From Candidatus Leptovillus gracilis (lineage in GTDB: Bacteria > Chloroflexota > Anaerolineae > Promineifilales > Promineifilaceae): a stretch of DNA of 64,000 nt. Location of the stretch: the NCBI GenBank assembly GCA_016716065.1, contig JADJXA010000005.1, forward strand, positions 124,001 to 188,000, in the 5' to 3' direction. Each line of letters starts with the position of its first letter. Position 1 is the stretch's first letter. Under the pieces are notes generated by a model. That model worked only from the letters and a program-made list of their open reading frames with translations, did no database searches and was not told the origin of the DNA. Position numbers and translations under genes: made by a program. Positions 14,493 through 22,183 of this stretch are shown here, one piece after another.

Positions 14493-15446
14493 ATGAGCAA
14501 TAAACTGGCTGTGGTTGCTGTCGGCGGCAACTCGTTAATCACCGACAAACATCATCCCGACGTGCCGCATCAATGGGATGCGGTGCGCGAAACGTGCCGT
14601 CACCTGGCGGACATGATTGAAGATGGCTGGACGCTGGTCGTCACGCATGGCAATGGGCCGCAGGTGGGCTACATCCTGCGGCGTAATGAACTGGCGGCCC
14701 ACGAAGTCCACATGACGCCCCTGGACGTGATTGGCGCCGACACGCAGGGTTCGATTGGTTATATGTTGCAGCAGGCGCTGCGCAATGAGCTGAACAGCCG
14801 GGGCATTCACAAACCGGTGGTGTCGGTGGTGACGCAGGTATTGGTAGACCGTGACGATTCTGGTTTCAAGAATCCAACCAAGCCGATTGGGGGGTTTCTG
14901 AGCGAAGAGAATGCACGCAAATTTGAAGCGGACGGCTGGCAGGTGGTGGAAGACGCCGGCCGGGGCTGGCGGCGCGTGGTGGCTTCACCCATTCCCCTGG
15001 AAGTGGTAGAGCAAGACGCCATTCAGACGTTGACCAATGCTGGGAATATCGTCATTGCCGTGGGCGGCGGCGGCATTCCGGTGGTGCAGAACAAGAAGGG
15101 CGAACTACGCGAACTGAGCGGCGTGTTTGCGGTGATTGACAAAGACCGGGCGACGGCACTCCTGGCGCAAGAGATTGGCGCGGATTTGTTGTTGATTAGC
15201 ACGGCCGTTGAAAAAGTAGCCATCAATTTCGGCAAACCCAACCAGCAATGGCTGGACCGCATGACCCTGGCCGAAGCCAAACAATACCTGGCCGAAGGTA
15301 CGCATTTTGCCTCAGGCAGCATGGCTCCCAAGATTGAAGCGGTCGTCAGCTTCCTGGAAAATGGCGGCAAACAAGCCCTCATCACCGACCCGGCCAACAT
15401 CGCCCGCGCCCTGCGCGGCGAGACGGGGACGTTTATAGAACCGTAA
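14493..15446 (+). CDS. arcC: Carbamate kinase
   Basis: 317 residues, family length. It transfers phosphate between carbamoyl phosphate and ADP, giving ATP, CO2 and ammonia in catabolic pathways. Motifs: VVAVGGNSLI at 7-16, THGNGPQVG near 50, VGGGGIPVV near 190, and DKDRATALLA near 210. AAGGAG before ATG. It lies between the two carbamoyltransferases and the PLP enzymes, which is the main reason to read this cluster as energy-yielding. The stop codon is the first element of a period-7 GTAATCC tract. Confidence 0.95.
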   Translation: MSNKLAVVAVGGNSLITDKHHPDVPHQWDAVRETCRHLADMIEDGWTLVVTHGNGPQVGYILRRNELAAHEVHMTPLDVIGADTQGSIGYMLQQALRNELNSRGIHKPVVSVVTQVLVDRDDSGFKNPTKPIGGFLSEENARKFEADGWQVVEDAGRGWRRVVASPIPLEVVEQDAIQTLTNAGNIVIAVGGGGIPVVQNKKGELRELSGVFAVIDKDRATALLAQEIGADLLLISTAVEKVAINFGKPNQQWLDRMTLAEAKQYLAEGTHFASGSMAPKIEAVVSFLENGGKQALITDPANIARALRGETGTFIEP

Positions 15447-15525
15447 AACGTAATCCGTAATCCGTAATCCGTAAACGGATTACGGATTACGGAACACGGA
15501 TTACGGAACACAAAACACGGACGAA
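15441..15525. repeat. Period-7 inverted repeat (GTAATCC / GGATTAC units)
   Basis: Units CGTAATC x3 then GGATTAC/GGAACAC x5 form a hairpin between carbamate kinase and the threonine-synthase-like gene. The carbamate kinase TAA (15444-15446) is part of the first unit. Confidence 0.8.
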
Positions 15526-15527
15526 AA

Positions 15528-16784
15528 ATGGACCACATCAAACACCTCAAGTGCCTCATCTGTGGTAAAGAGTATGCCCCGGATGAGGTGGAGTATGTCT
15601 GCCCGGATCATGGCAACGAAGGCATCCTGGATGTGCGCTACGATTATGAATTAATCGGTTCGCGCATCAGCCGGGAATCGTTGGCCGCGAACCCGGACAC
15701 GACTGTCTGGCGTTACAAGCCGCTGCTGCCGGTGGAGCCGGACGCGGCCGTGCCGCCGCTGACGATTGGCGGCACGCCCCTGTACAAAGCCGACCGGCTG
15801 GCGGCCGAGTTGGGTTTAAAGCACGTTTGGGTGAAGGATGACGGCCGTCTCCCCACTGCCTCCTTCAAAGACCGGGCCAGTGTGATGGCCGTCGTCAAAG
15901 CGCAAGAGAAAGGCGCAGCGATTATCACCACCGCCAGCACCGGCAACGCCGCCGCCGCCCTCAGCGGCATTTGCGCCAGCGTGAAGCAGCCCAACGTCAT
16001 CTTCGTGCCGGAGAAAGCGCCCCAGGCCAAAATTGCCCAACTGCTGGTTTTTGGCTCCACGGTGATGCTGGTGAAAGGCACCTATGACGACGCCTTTGAG
16101 CTCTGCCTGCAAGCGGCGGCCGAGTATGGCTGGTACAACCGCAACACGGCCTTTAACCCGTACATGACTGAAGGGAAGAAAACGGCCGTGTACGAAATCT
16201 GCGAACAACTCCACTGGCACGCCCCCGACGCCATCTTCGTCAGCGTCGGCGATGGCTGCATCATCGGCGGGCTGCACAAAGGGCTGAAAGATTTGCTGGC
16301 CCTGGGCTGGATTGACCACATGCCGCGCATCTACGGCGTGCAGGCCGAAGGCAGCGCCTTCCTGTACGAAGCGTGGCGCGACGGCGAAGACGTGCTGAGC
16401 AAAGCGCCTGTCTCCGGCGTCACCGTGGCCGACAGCATCAGCGCGGGGCTGCCCCGCGACCGTATCAAGGCGTTGGCGGCCGTTACCGAAACCAACGGCG
16501 CCTACATCTGCGTCAGCGACGACGAGATTCTGGCCTCCATCCCGGCCCTGGCCCGCGCCACCGGCGTCTTTGCCGAGCCGGCCGGCGCAGCCGCCCACAC
16601 CGGGTTGGTGAAAGCCGTCGAACTGGGTCTTGTCTCTGCCGACGACCGTATTGTGGTATTGAACACCGGCAGCGGTCTGAAAGACGTGGCCGGAGCTATG
16701 AAATCTGTCGAGATGGTGGGTACGACAGCCAATCGTGTTGAGCCAAACCTGGACAGCCTGAAGCAAGTTATGGCGACATTGTAG
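15528..16784 (+). CDS. Threonine-synthase-like PLP enzyme with N-terminal zinc ribbon
   Basis: 418 residues, fold-type II PLP enzyme. Cys9, Cys12, Cys25 and His28 make a small N-terminal zinc ribbon typical of one group of threonine synthases. The PLP lysine is Lys114 in ASFKDRAS, followed by STGNAAAA at 137 and the Gly-rich VGDGCIIGG loop. True threonine synthase would make Thr from O-phosphohomoserine, but the cluster context suggests it could act on another beta- or gamma-substituted amino acid as a lyase, as diaminopropionate ammonia-lyase does beside ygeW in E. coli. The reaction cannot be fixed from sequence alone. Confidence 0.75.
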   Translation: MDHIKHLKCLICGKEYAPDEVEYVCPDHGNEGILDVRYDYELIGSRISRESLAANPDTTVWRYKPLLPVEPDAAVPPLTIGGTPLYKADRLAAELGLKHVWVKDDGRLPTASFKDRASVMAVVKAQEKGAAIITTASTGNAAAALSGICASVKQPNVIFVPEKAPQAKIAQLLVFGSTVMLVKGTYDDAFELCLQAAAEYGWYNRNTAFNPYMTEGKKTAVYEICEQLHWHAPDAIFVSVGDGCIIGGLHKGLKDLLALGWIDHMPRIYGVQAEGSAFLYEAWRDGEDVLSKAPVSGVTVADSISAGLPRDRIKALAAVTETNGAYICVSDDEILASIPALARATGVFAEPAGAAAHTGLVKAVELGLVSADDRIVVLNTGSGLKDVAGAMKSVEMVGTTANRVEPNLDSLKQVMATL

Positions 16785-16823
16785 TTCACTTTGTTCTCGA
16801 TTTGTTATACAATGTGCATACAT
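16785..16823 (+). promoter_or_regulatory. Promoter and operator-like palindrome of the TA pair
   Basis: TTCACT (16785-16790), 17 bases, TACAAT (16808-16813). The near-palindrome ATGTGCATACAT (16812-16823) overlaps the -10 and start region, as expected for an autoregulated antitoxin. GGAGA follows before ATG. Confidence 0.5.
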
Positions 16824-16847
16824 TTGTGACACAAAGGAGAATGAGAG

Positions 16848-17132
16848 ATGGCGAAAACGGCCGTAATCACGACCCGTATCGAGCCGGAATTAAAAGCAGA
16901 AGTTGAAACTGTCCTGGACGAGTTAGGGTTGACTATTTCGCAAGCGATTTTGCTTTACTTCAAGCAAATCGCCTTGCAGCAAGGAATCCCCTTTCAGTTA
17001 CAGCTTCCGCCAACAGCGTCGGATTCTGCTACATTGTTAGACCTGGCAGGCATCATTCAATCGGGTTATCAAGGCGCTTCGGCAAACGTAAAACATATCG
17101 TGGCTGAGTCTGTTTCCCAGAAGTATGAATGA
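16848..17132 (+). CDS. RelB/DinJ-type antitoxin
   Basis: 94 residues. The first 50 form a ribbon-helix-helix of the RelB/DinJ type (TAVITTRIEPELKAEVE, VLDELGLTISQAILLYFKQI), which binds the operator and neutralises the toxin through its C-terminal part. The stop overlaps the next start as ATGA, so antitoxin and toxin are coupled. DinJ-type antitoxins usually pair with YafQ/RelE toxins; here the partner is a PIN protein, a less common combination. The pair is inserted between the two PLP-enzyme genes. Confidence 0.88.
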   Translation: MAKTAVITTRIEPELKAEVETVLDELGLTISQAILLYFKQIALQQGIPFQLQLPPTASDSATLLDLAGIIQSGYQGASANVKHIVAESVSQKYE

Positions 17133-17554
17133 TGTCAGACCAAAGAGCGCTGCTGGATACCGGTTTTTTGTATGCTGTGTTTGATGCGGATGATCAGCAT
17201 CATGCCCAGGCGGTAAAAATGGTGGCTGACTGGCGTGGTGAGATGTTGCTGCCAACGGCCGTTCTCGTCGAACTGGCCTACCTGCTGCAATCCCGCTTGG
17301 GACACCCGACCATGCGCCACATCATGCTGCGCCTCATGCAGCAATCCTTGTACATGGTCTCCATCACGCCACCTGATTTGCTGCGAATTAACAACCTGCT
17401 GACACAGTATGCTGACGCGGAACTAGACTTTGTAGACGCAACCATTGTCACCCTGGCCGAACGTTACCAGGTGAAACACATCTTAACCGTTGACCGGCGA
17501 GATTTTCCCATCATCCGTCCACATCATTGCGACTATTTTGAAATCCTACCCTAA
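17129..17554 (+). CDS. PIN-domain toxin (VapC-like)
   Basis: 141 residues, a complete PIN domain. Asp10 in LLDTGFLYAVFD, the Glu in LVELAYLL, and the acidic pair in DAELDFVDATIVTLAERY give the metal-binding site of a ribonuclease; the end has ILTVDRRDF. VapC toxins cut tRNA or rRNA and arrest translation until bound by the antitoxin. It starts within the stop of the antitoxin gene, and 18 bases separate it from the next enzyme gene, so it is likely co-transcribed with the cluster. Confidence 0.9.
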   Translation: MMSDQRALLDTGFLYAVFDADDQHHAQAVKMVADWRGEMLLPTAVLVELAYLLQSRLGHPTMRHIMLRLMQQSLYMVSITPPDLLRINNLLTQYADAELDFVDATIVTLAERYQVKHILTVDRRDFPIIRPHHCDYFEILP

Positions 17555-17572
17555 AAATTGTAAGGAAAAACC

Positions 17573-19063
17573 ATGAGCGACTTAATAGATTTAACCATTC
17601 ACGACGAAGCCAAACTGGAACGGGCCATCGAACGCGCCCGCGAGCAAAACATTATCATCCCCACCTTCAAGCAGATGATCAACCCCGACCTCATCCCCGA
17701 CGCCATCAAAGCGCGGCTGGAATCAGTGGGCCTGTGGGATTTGAACCCTGTCAACCTCTTCCGCATCAACTGGCACAACGAACCGGCCGAAAGCGGCGGC
17801 AAGTATGGTGGCGTCAACTACCTGGTCCTGCCCAAAGAACTGACTGGTATTGACGCCAAAATTGTGGTGCTGCTGGGCAAATGGTTCCCCACCGGCGCGC
17901 ACAAAGTCGGCGCGGCTTTCGGCTGTCTGGTCCCCCGCCTGGTCACCGGCCAATTCGACCCGACTACGCAAAAAGCGGTCTGGCCCTCTACCGGCAACTA
18001 CTGCCGCGGCGGGGCCTACGACTCCAACCTGTTGGCCTGCGAATCCATCGCCATTCTGCCGGAAGGCATGAGCAAAGAACGCTTTGACTGGTTGGCTGCG
18101 GTAGCCGGCGAAACCATCAAGACGCCTGGTTCGGAAAGCAACGTCAAGGAAATCTTCGATAAATGTTGGGAACTGCGCCGCTCAGGGCAAGACCTGGTCA
18201 TCTTCAACCAGTTTGAGGAGTTCGGCAATTACCTGTGGCACTACGAAGTGACCGGCCGCGCCATGATGGAAGTATTGGGCGAGGTGATGGGCGAGGGCGA
18301 CCGCTTCCGCGCCACCGTCTCCAACACCGGTTCCGGCGGCACCATCGCCTGCGGCGACTACATGAAAGAGCAGTTCCCGCACAGCAAAATCGTCGCCAGC
18401 GAGGCGCTGCAATGCCCCACCCTGCTAAACAACGGCTTTGGCGCGCACCGCATCGAAGGCATCGGCGACAAACACGTTCCCTGGATTCATAACGTCAAGA
18501 ACACCGACATCGTCACCGCCATTGACGACAATGGCCCGATAGGCCTGATTCGCCTGTTCAACGAGCCGGTCGGCCAGGAGTTTCTGGTGAACCTGGGCGT
18601 GGATCCCGATCTGGTCGCCCGTCTGCCAGAGTTGGGTATTTCCAGCGTCGCCAATGTGCTGGCAGCCATCAAGACGGCCAAATACTACGAAATGGACGCC
18701 AATGACGTCATTGTTACAGTTGCTACGGATTCGATGGAGATGTATGCCAGCCGTCTGGTGGAATTAACCGAGGAACAAGGGGCGTTTACTGATCTGGCGG
18801 CCTCTGGTGTGTTCCATCAATACCTGATGGGCGAATCAACCGACAATATGCAGGAATTGACCTATGTGGACCGCAAGCGGGTGCATAATCTGAAGTATTT
18901 CACCTGGGTGGAGCAGCAGGGCAAAACCTACGAGGAAATTTTGGCCCAGTGGCACGATCCGGATTATTGGACTGGTATTCACGGCCATGTGGATGAGTTG
19001 GATGCGTTGATTGATGCGTTTAATGAGCGGGTTGGCTTGTTAGCCGAGTTGTTGGCGGGGTAA
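17573..19063 (+). CDS. PLP-dependent enzyme, cysteine synthase/TrpB-like family
   Basis: 496 residues, fold-type II PLP enzyme larger than CysK. The PLP lysine is Lys111 in PTGAHKVGAA, similar to the GAHK motif of TrpB; STGNYCRGGA at 139-148 binds the substrate carboxylate, and NTGSGGTIACG the phosphate. Homologues are usually annotated only as pyridoxal-5-phosphate-dependent protein subunit beta. It is last in the carbamoyltransferase/carbamate-kinase cluster, with AAGGAAAAA before ATG and a strong terminator after it. Its role is probably to deaminate or lyse the amino acid released by the carbamoyltransferases (inference). Confidence 0.75.
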   Translation: MSDLIDLTIHDEAKLERAIERAREQNIIIPTFKQMINPDLIPDAIKARLESVGLWDLNPVNLFRINWHNEPAESGGKYGGVNYLVLPKELTGIDAKIVVLLGKWFPTGAHKVGAAFGCLVPRLVTGQFDPTTQKAVWPSTGNYCRGGAYDSNLLACESIAILPEGMSKERFDWLAAVAGETIKTPGSESNVKEIFDKCWELRRSGQDLVIFNQFEEFGNYLWHYEVTGRAMMEVLGEVMGEGDRFRATVSNTGSGGTIACGDYMKEQFPHSKIVASEALQCPTLLNNGFGAHRIEGIGDKHVPWIHNVKNTDIVTAIDDNGPIGLIRLFNEPVGQEFLVNLGVDPDLVARLPELGISSVANVLAAIKTAKYYEMDANDVIVTVATDSMEMYASRLVELTEEQGAFTDLAASGVFHQYLMGESTDNMQELTYVDRKRVHNLKYFTWVEQQGKTYEEILAQWHDPDYWTGIHGHVDELDALIDAFNERVGLLAELLAG

Positions 19064-19102
19064 CGGCCGTTACCCCTACCTTTTCCTTTGCCCTGAACTG
19101 AA

Positions 19103-19140
19103 AAAACGATGCCTTCACCATTTGGCGAAGGCATCGTTTT
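19103..19140. terminator. Bidirectional terminator
   Basis: AAAACGATGCCTTC (19103-19116) and GAAGGCATCGTTTT (19127-19140) form a perfect 14-bp stem with A and T runs on the two sides. It ends the rightward PLP gene and the leftward 19186-20478 genes. Confidence 0.9.
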
Positions 19141-19185
19141 AACTTTTGGTGTTGTTGACCGAACAGGCCTGTCGGTGAGCCGCGC

Positions 19186-19626
19186 CTAATTCCAAACGGC
19201 CGGCTTGGCCTCATAGCTTAATGTACCAATTTGCGTAACGCCTGCCGGTTGGATAGCCACCACAAAGCCCTCGCCAATACCATTATGAACAACAATAAGG
19301 TATTGATCGCCGGTTGGGATGTTCTCCAGGGTGAAGCTGCCGTCTGCCTGGGTGCTGGTCCGCGCTTCTGGCGCTGAGGCCAGTGCAATTGTCGCGTTAG
19401 GGATGGGTTGGCCTTGTGTGTCCAGGATGATACCTTGAGCCACGCCGTTGGTACCGGCAGCCAGATTAACCAGGTTGCCAGCCTTAAACGCATAAAGGTT
19501 CAGGGCCAAACCAAGAATAAAAATGAAGAGGATTCCCAAACGAATGGATAAGTGACGCCAATCTTTCCGTTCTGGCGGACGGCCGTCTGGCGTGTATTCA
19601 ACTTTAGGGCTATTTACATAAGACAT
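19186..19626 (-). CDS. Membrane-anchored carboxypeptidase-regulatory-like domain protein
   Basis: 146 residues from ATG at 19626, which has GGGAGGAAAG upstream; a longer frame from 19707 has none. A short charged N-terminus is followed by one membrane segment (about 27-45, ILFIFILGLALNLYAF). Then comes an outside domain of the carboxypeptidase-regulatory (transthyretin-like) type: GVAQGIILDTQGQPIPNA, ADGSFTLENIPTGDQYLIVV. Such beta-sandwiches are structural parts of surface proteins and pilins. It follows the pilin-LamG gene on the same strand, so it may be a partner or anchor of that surface structure. Function inferred from domain only. Confidence 0.7.
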   Translation of the reverse strand: MSYVNSPKVEYTPDGRPPERKDWRHLSIRLGILFIFILGLALNLYAFKAGNLVNLAAGTNGVAQGIILDTQGQPIPNATIALASAPEARTSTQADGSFTLENIPTGDQYLIVVHNGIGEGFVVAIQPAGVTQIGTLSYEAKPAVWN

Positions 19627-19662
19627 TATCTTTCCTCCCTGAAAAATTGCGAATTGATGAAG

Positions 19663-19703
19663 CGCCAGCATCTTGCTGGCGTCGCCGCCCGGAAGATGGC
19701 GAC
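19663..19703. repeat. Hairpin pair with CATCTTG apex
   Basis: CGCCAGCA/TGCTGGCG (19663-19670/19674-19681) around TCT, then GTCGCC/GGCGAC (19681-19686/19698-19703). It lies between two leftward genes and resembles the GGGCATCTTGCCC hairpin at 28581-28597. Confidence 0.6.
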
Positions 19704-19749
19704 CCAATTTTCATGGGGTGGTGGGATAAACCACTGCTGAAGTGTCCTG

Positions 19750-20478
19750 TTAAGGCACAGTGATCTGGACGTTGTCGAAGCAGACTTCGCCACCCCAGAT
19801 GCGTAACCCGACACGGCCGTCTTCAAAAAAAGGCTCAGGGTCTACGGCGCTGTCAACGGCCGTAGCCACTGGTTGGCCGTCTATCGTCGCAGTATAGCTG
19901 TTGCCCTGCACAGAAATAACCACATGCCGCTGCTTGTCATACCATTGATAACCGGGCGGCGCCGGCTGCCATGGCCTGAAAGGCGCCATTTCCAGGCCAT
20001 TTATCCATTTGCGGAAAATAAATGCCCCCGGCGTACCAAACCCTTTGTCATATTGAAATGTATATCCGTTGACATCGCTCTCGTTTGCCCGAAAATAGAC
20101 GCCATAGCCGTTGCCGCTCTTCAAGGTGGCATCCATCGAAATGGTGTAATTCGAGCCATTGCTATCAATGCCATAGGCGCGATGTTCCGATCCGGGGCCA
20201 CCACAAAGCTGACCATTTTCAATGCGCCAGCGTGTGCCACGATCAATTTCCCAACCATCCAATCCATCGGAAAAATCATCCCAAAAGATCACGCCATTAC
20301 CAGGACACGCTTCGGTTTGCAGACCAATGCCATTGACCACCCGACAAAAGACATCTTGCAGGTCTAATCCTAGAATGCGTAAAATGCCGATAACCGACAG
20401 GGCAACCATGCCGATCAAGAGAGCAACTTCTACGGCCGTCTGCCCCCGTTCTGTGTGCGAATACGTTTGTTTTGTCAT
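19750..20478 (-). CDS. Flp-type prepilin fused to a LamG/concanavalin-like domain
   Basis: 242 residues. Residues 11-35 match a class IVb (Flp) prepilin: Gly12, then Gln13 as first mature residue, Glu17 at +5, and a hydrophobic helix AVEVALLIGMVALSVIGIL. The rest (about 62-242) is a beta-sandwich of the laminin-G/DUF1080 type: VIFWDDFSDGLDGWEIDRGT, WRIENGQLCGG, YGVYFRANES, a long series of strands and VGLRIWGGEVCFDNVQI. Such domains bind carbohydrates or glycans. A pilin exposing a sugar-binding domain would be a pseudopilin tip or adhesin. GAGG precedes ATG. It is followed by a TM/carboxypeptidase-regulatory-like gene and preceded by a TadZ-like gene. Confidence 0.75.
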   Translation of the reverse strand: MTKQTYSHTERGQTAVEVALLIGMVALSVIGILRILGLDLQDVFCRVVNGIGLQTEACPGNGVIFWDDFSDGLDGWEIDRGTRWRIENGQLCGGPGSEHRAYGIDSNGSNYTISMDATLKSGNGYGVYFRANESDVNGYTFQYDKGFGTPGAFIFRKWINGLEMAPFRPWQPAPPGYQWYDKQRHVVISVQGNSYTATIDGQPVATAVDSAVDPEPFFEDGRVGLRIWGGEVCFDNVQITVP

Positions 20479-20575
20479 CTCTACCTCAAGTTATGTGAAT
20501 TAAATGACAGCTATCCCACGATCCGCGTGGTTTGCGGCTTTGTCGTTAGCGCTTCCCGGCTAAAGCAGTGATTGA

Positions 20576-21853
20576 CTAAAACAACCACAGAGAGGGGCGA
20601 GATTTTTCCTTTGGTTTTGCGGCCGGCTGCAACCGTTCATTCACGCGAAGCCACGCTTCGCTGGGCTGCTTGGGCGCCTGGTTTTGGTGGGCCGGCTTGC
20701 TAATGCGAAAAGCAAAGTCCTCAATCAAGGCCGAAACAGGGTCGGTCGGATTGCCAAGCAACAGAGGCGTGCCCCGGTTGATGGCATAGACAAATTGCTT
20801 TGGCGCAAAAGGAAGAACCAAAGAAATGGAGTGCTTGAGAACGTCGGTAATTTTTTTGCTGGAAAGGCCGCCATCCTCGAAGGTCCAGTTCAATACAAGT
20901 TTAATTTTTTCTTCTGCGTGCCCTAATTTCCGGTAGGTGTCCAGAGCTATAGCGGCGGCGCGAACCGAAGCAAGATCCGGTGACACAACCAGGATGATGT
21001 CATCGGCATAATCCAGCATCGTGAGCGAAGTCTCGTCGAAACGATGGGATAAATCGGCCACCATGTATTCAAACTTGGGGCGCAAGTAAGAAACGGCCAG
21101 CGCGATGTTTTCATGATCGATTCTTTCGGCATCGGCTGGATTGGACGGACCGAGGATATAGTCCAGACCACTTTCATGTTGGCCGATGATGGATTTGACG
21201 GCTTCCAGATCAAGTTCTGCGTTGCTGTAGCGGGAGAGGTCGGCCCAGGTTCTTTTGGGCGCTCTGTTGAGCATGAGGGCGACCTGACCGGCCGTAAAGA
21301 CCATATCTGCAAGCAATGTGGGTTTTTGCCACAAAGTCCGAAGCGCCAGGGCCAGGTTAACAGCCAGACTGGAACAACCAACGCCACCGCGTAAGCTGTG
21401 GAGAACGATGAAGCGCGCCGGTTCGTTAATTTCCAACTGACCGGCTTTTGCCTGCTTCAGGGCATCTGCGCGGCGCAAGAGGGCGGTGAGACGGACAGCT
21501 AATTCGGCCGTTTCAAATGGCTTGGGCAGGTAATCATCTGCGCCGGCTTCGAAGGCGCCGAGTTTATCTTCCAACTCAGATTGGCTGGTGAGGACCAGAA
21601 TGGGTAGATGAATAAATTCGGGATCGCGGCGCAAACGGCGGGTGAATTCAAAACCATCCATGTTGGGCATCATTTTGTCGGTAACAACGATATCGGGGTG
21701 ATGGACCCGAACTTGTTGTAAGCCGTCGCTGCCGTCAACGGCCGTTACCACCTGATACCCTTCTCTGTCTAGAGCCATTTCGAGGATCTTACGAATCATC
21801 CGATCGTCGTCAACCACTAAAACTTTATAAAGTTTAGTCCGTTGCTCTGCCAT
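20576..21853 (-). CDS. TadZ/CpaE-like protein with N-terminal receiver domain
   Basis: 425 residues. Receiver domain at ~10-125 with acidic pair near 15-17, phospho-acceptor Asp59 and Lys111, so it can be phosphorylated. The second half is a MinD/ParA-like ATPase with a deviant Walker A RGGVGCSS (154-161) in which the usual second lysine is Cys, as seen in TadZ proteins that set the polar site of Tad pili. It is a paralogue of the TadZ at 41522-42787 but more divergent, and lies next to the pilin-LamG gene. It is therefore probably the localisation factor of that second pilus or adhesin set. The HPt protein encoded divergently could phosphorylate it. Confidence 0.85.
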   Translation of the reverse strand: MAEQRTKLYKVLVVDDDRMIRKILEMALDREGYQVVTAVDGSDGLQQVRVHHPDIVVTDKMMPNMDGFEFTRRLRRDPEFIHLPILVLTSQSELEDKLGAFEAGADDYLPKPFETAELAVRLTALLRRADALKQAKAGQLEINEPARFIVLHSLRGGVGCSSLAVNLALALRTLWQKPTLLADMVFTAGQVALMLNRAPKRTWADLSRYSNAELDLEAVKSIIGQHESGLDYILGPSNPADAERIDHENIALAVSYLRPKFEYMVADLSHRFDETSLTMLDYADDIILVVSPDLASVRAAAIALDTYRKLGHAEEKIKLVLNWTFEDGGLSSKKITDVLKHSISLVLPFAPKQFVYAINRGTPLLLGNPTDPVSALIEDFAFRISKPAHQNQAPKQPSEAWLRVNERLQPAAKPKEKSRPSLWLF

Positions 21854-22183
21854 AGCCTGTTTTACCTGTCATTTGGTTGAATGCTCTATTTGCCCGCTTG
21901 CTGCGACGTGGTCTGGTTTTGCCCCCAAAGTGACCCTGATAACTGCTGGCTAACTCTGGGAATAGTGGGCAAAAGTTGAAGCTTATCATCTGAGCCGAGT
22001 GATCCATGCAACATTCTGGTTAGCGCCCATGATAGAGGATTTCTAAATTGAGCCTCGATTGCCAACTTATTCAACAGGTTCCTAAAGGCCAGTATAGGCC
22101 AGGCTTGAAGGTAAGACACTCCCACAAGAGTACCAGACCACGAATAACATTTAAGACTTGTGTCCTGTCAGTACTTTGGTGAC
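21854..22183. other. Gap between TadZ-like gene and IS
   Basis: About 330 bases, less GC-rich than the rest. A leftward 79-codon frame (22125-21886, MGVSYLQAWPILAFRNLLNK...) is not recognised and may be the remnant of a gene or chance. The region should contain the promoter of the leftward TadZ-like gene. The last nine bases (22175-22183) are the left copy of the IS target duplication. Confidence 0.4.

Noticed and set aside
16848..16860. Antitoxin gene as continuation of the threonine-synthase gene
   Set aside because: The PLP enzyme has a clear stop at 16784 and the pair has its own promoter and ribosome site.
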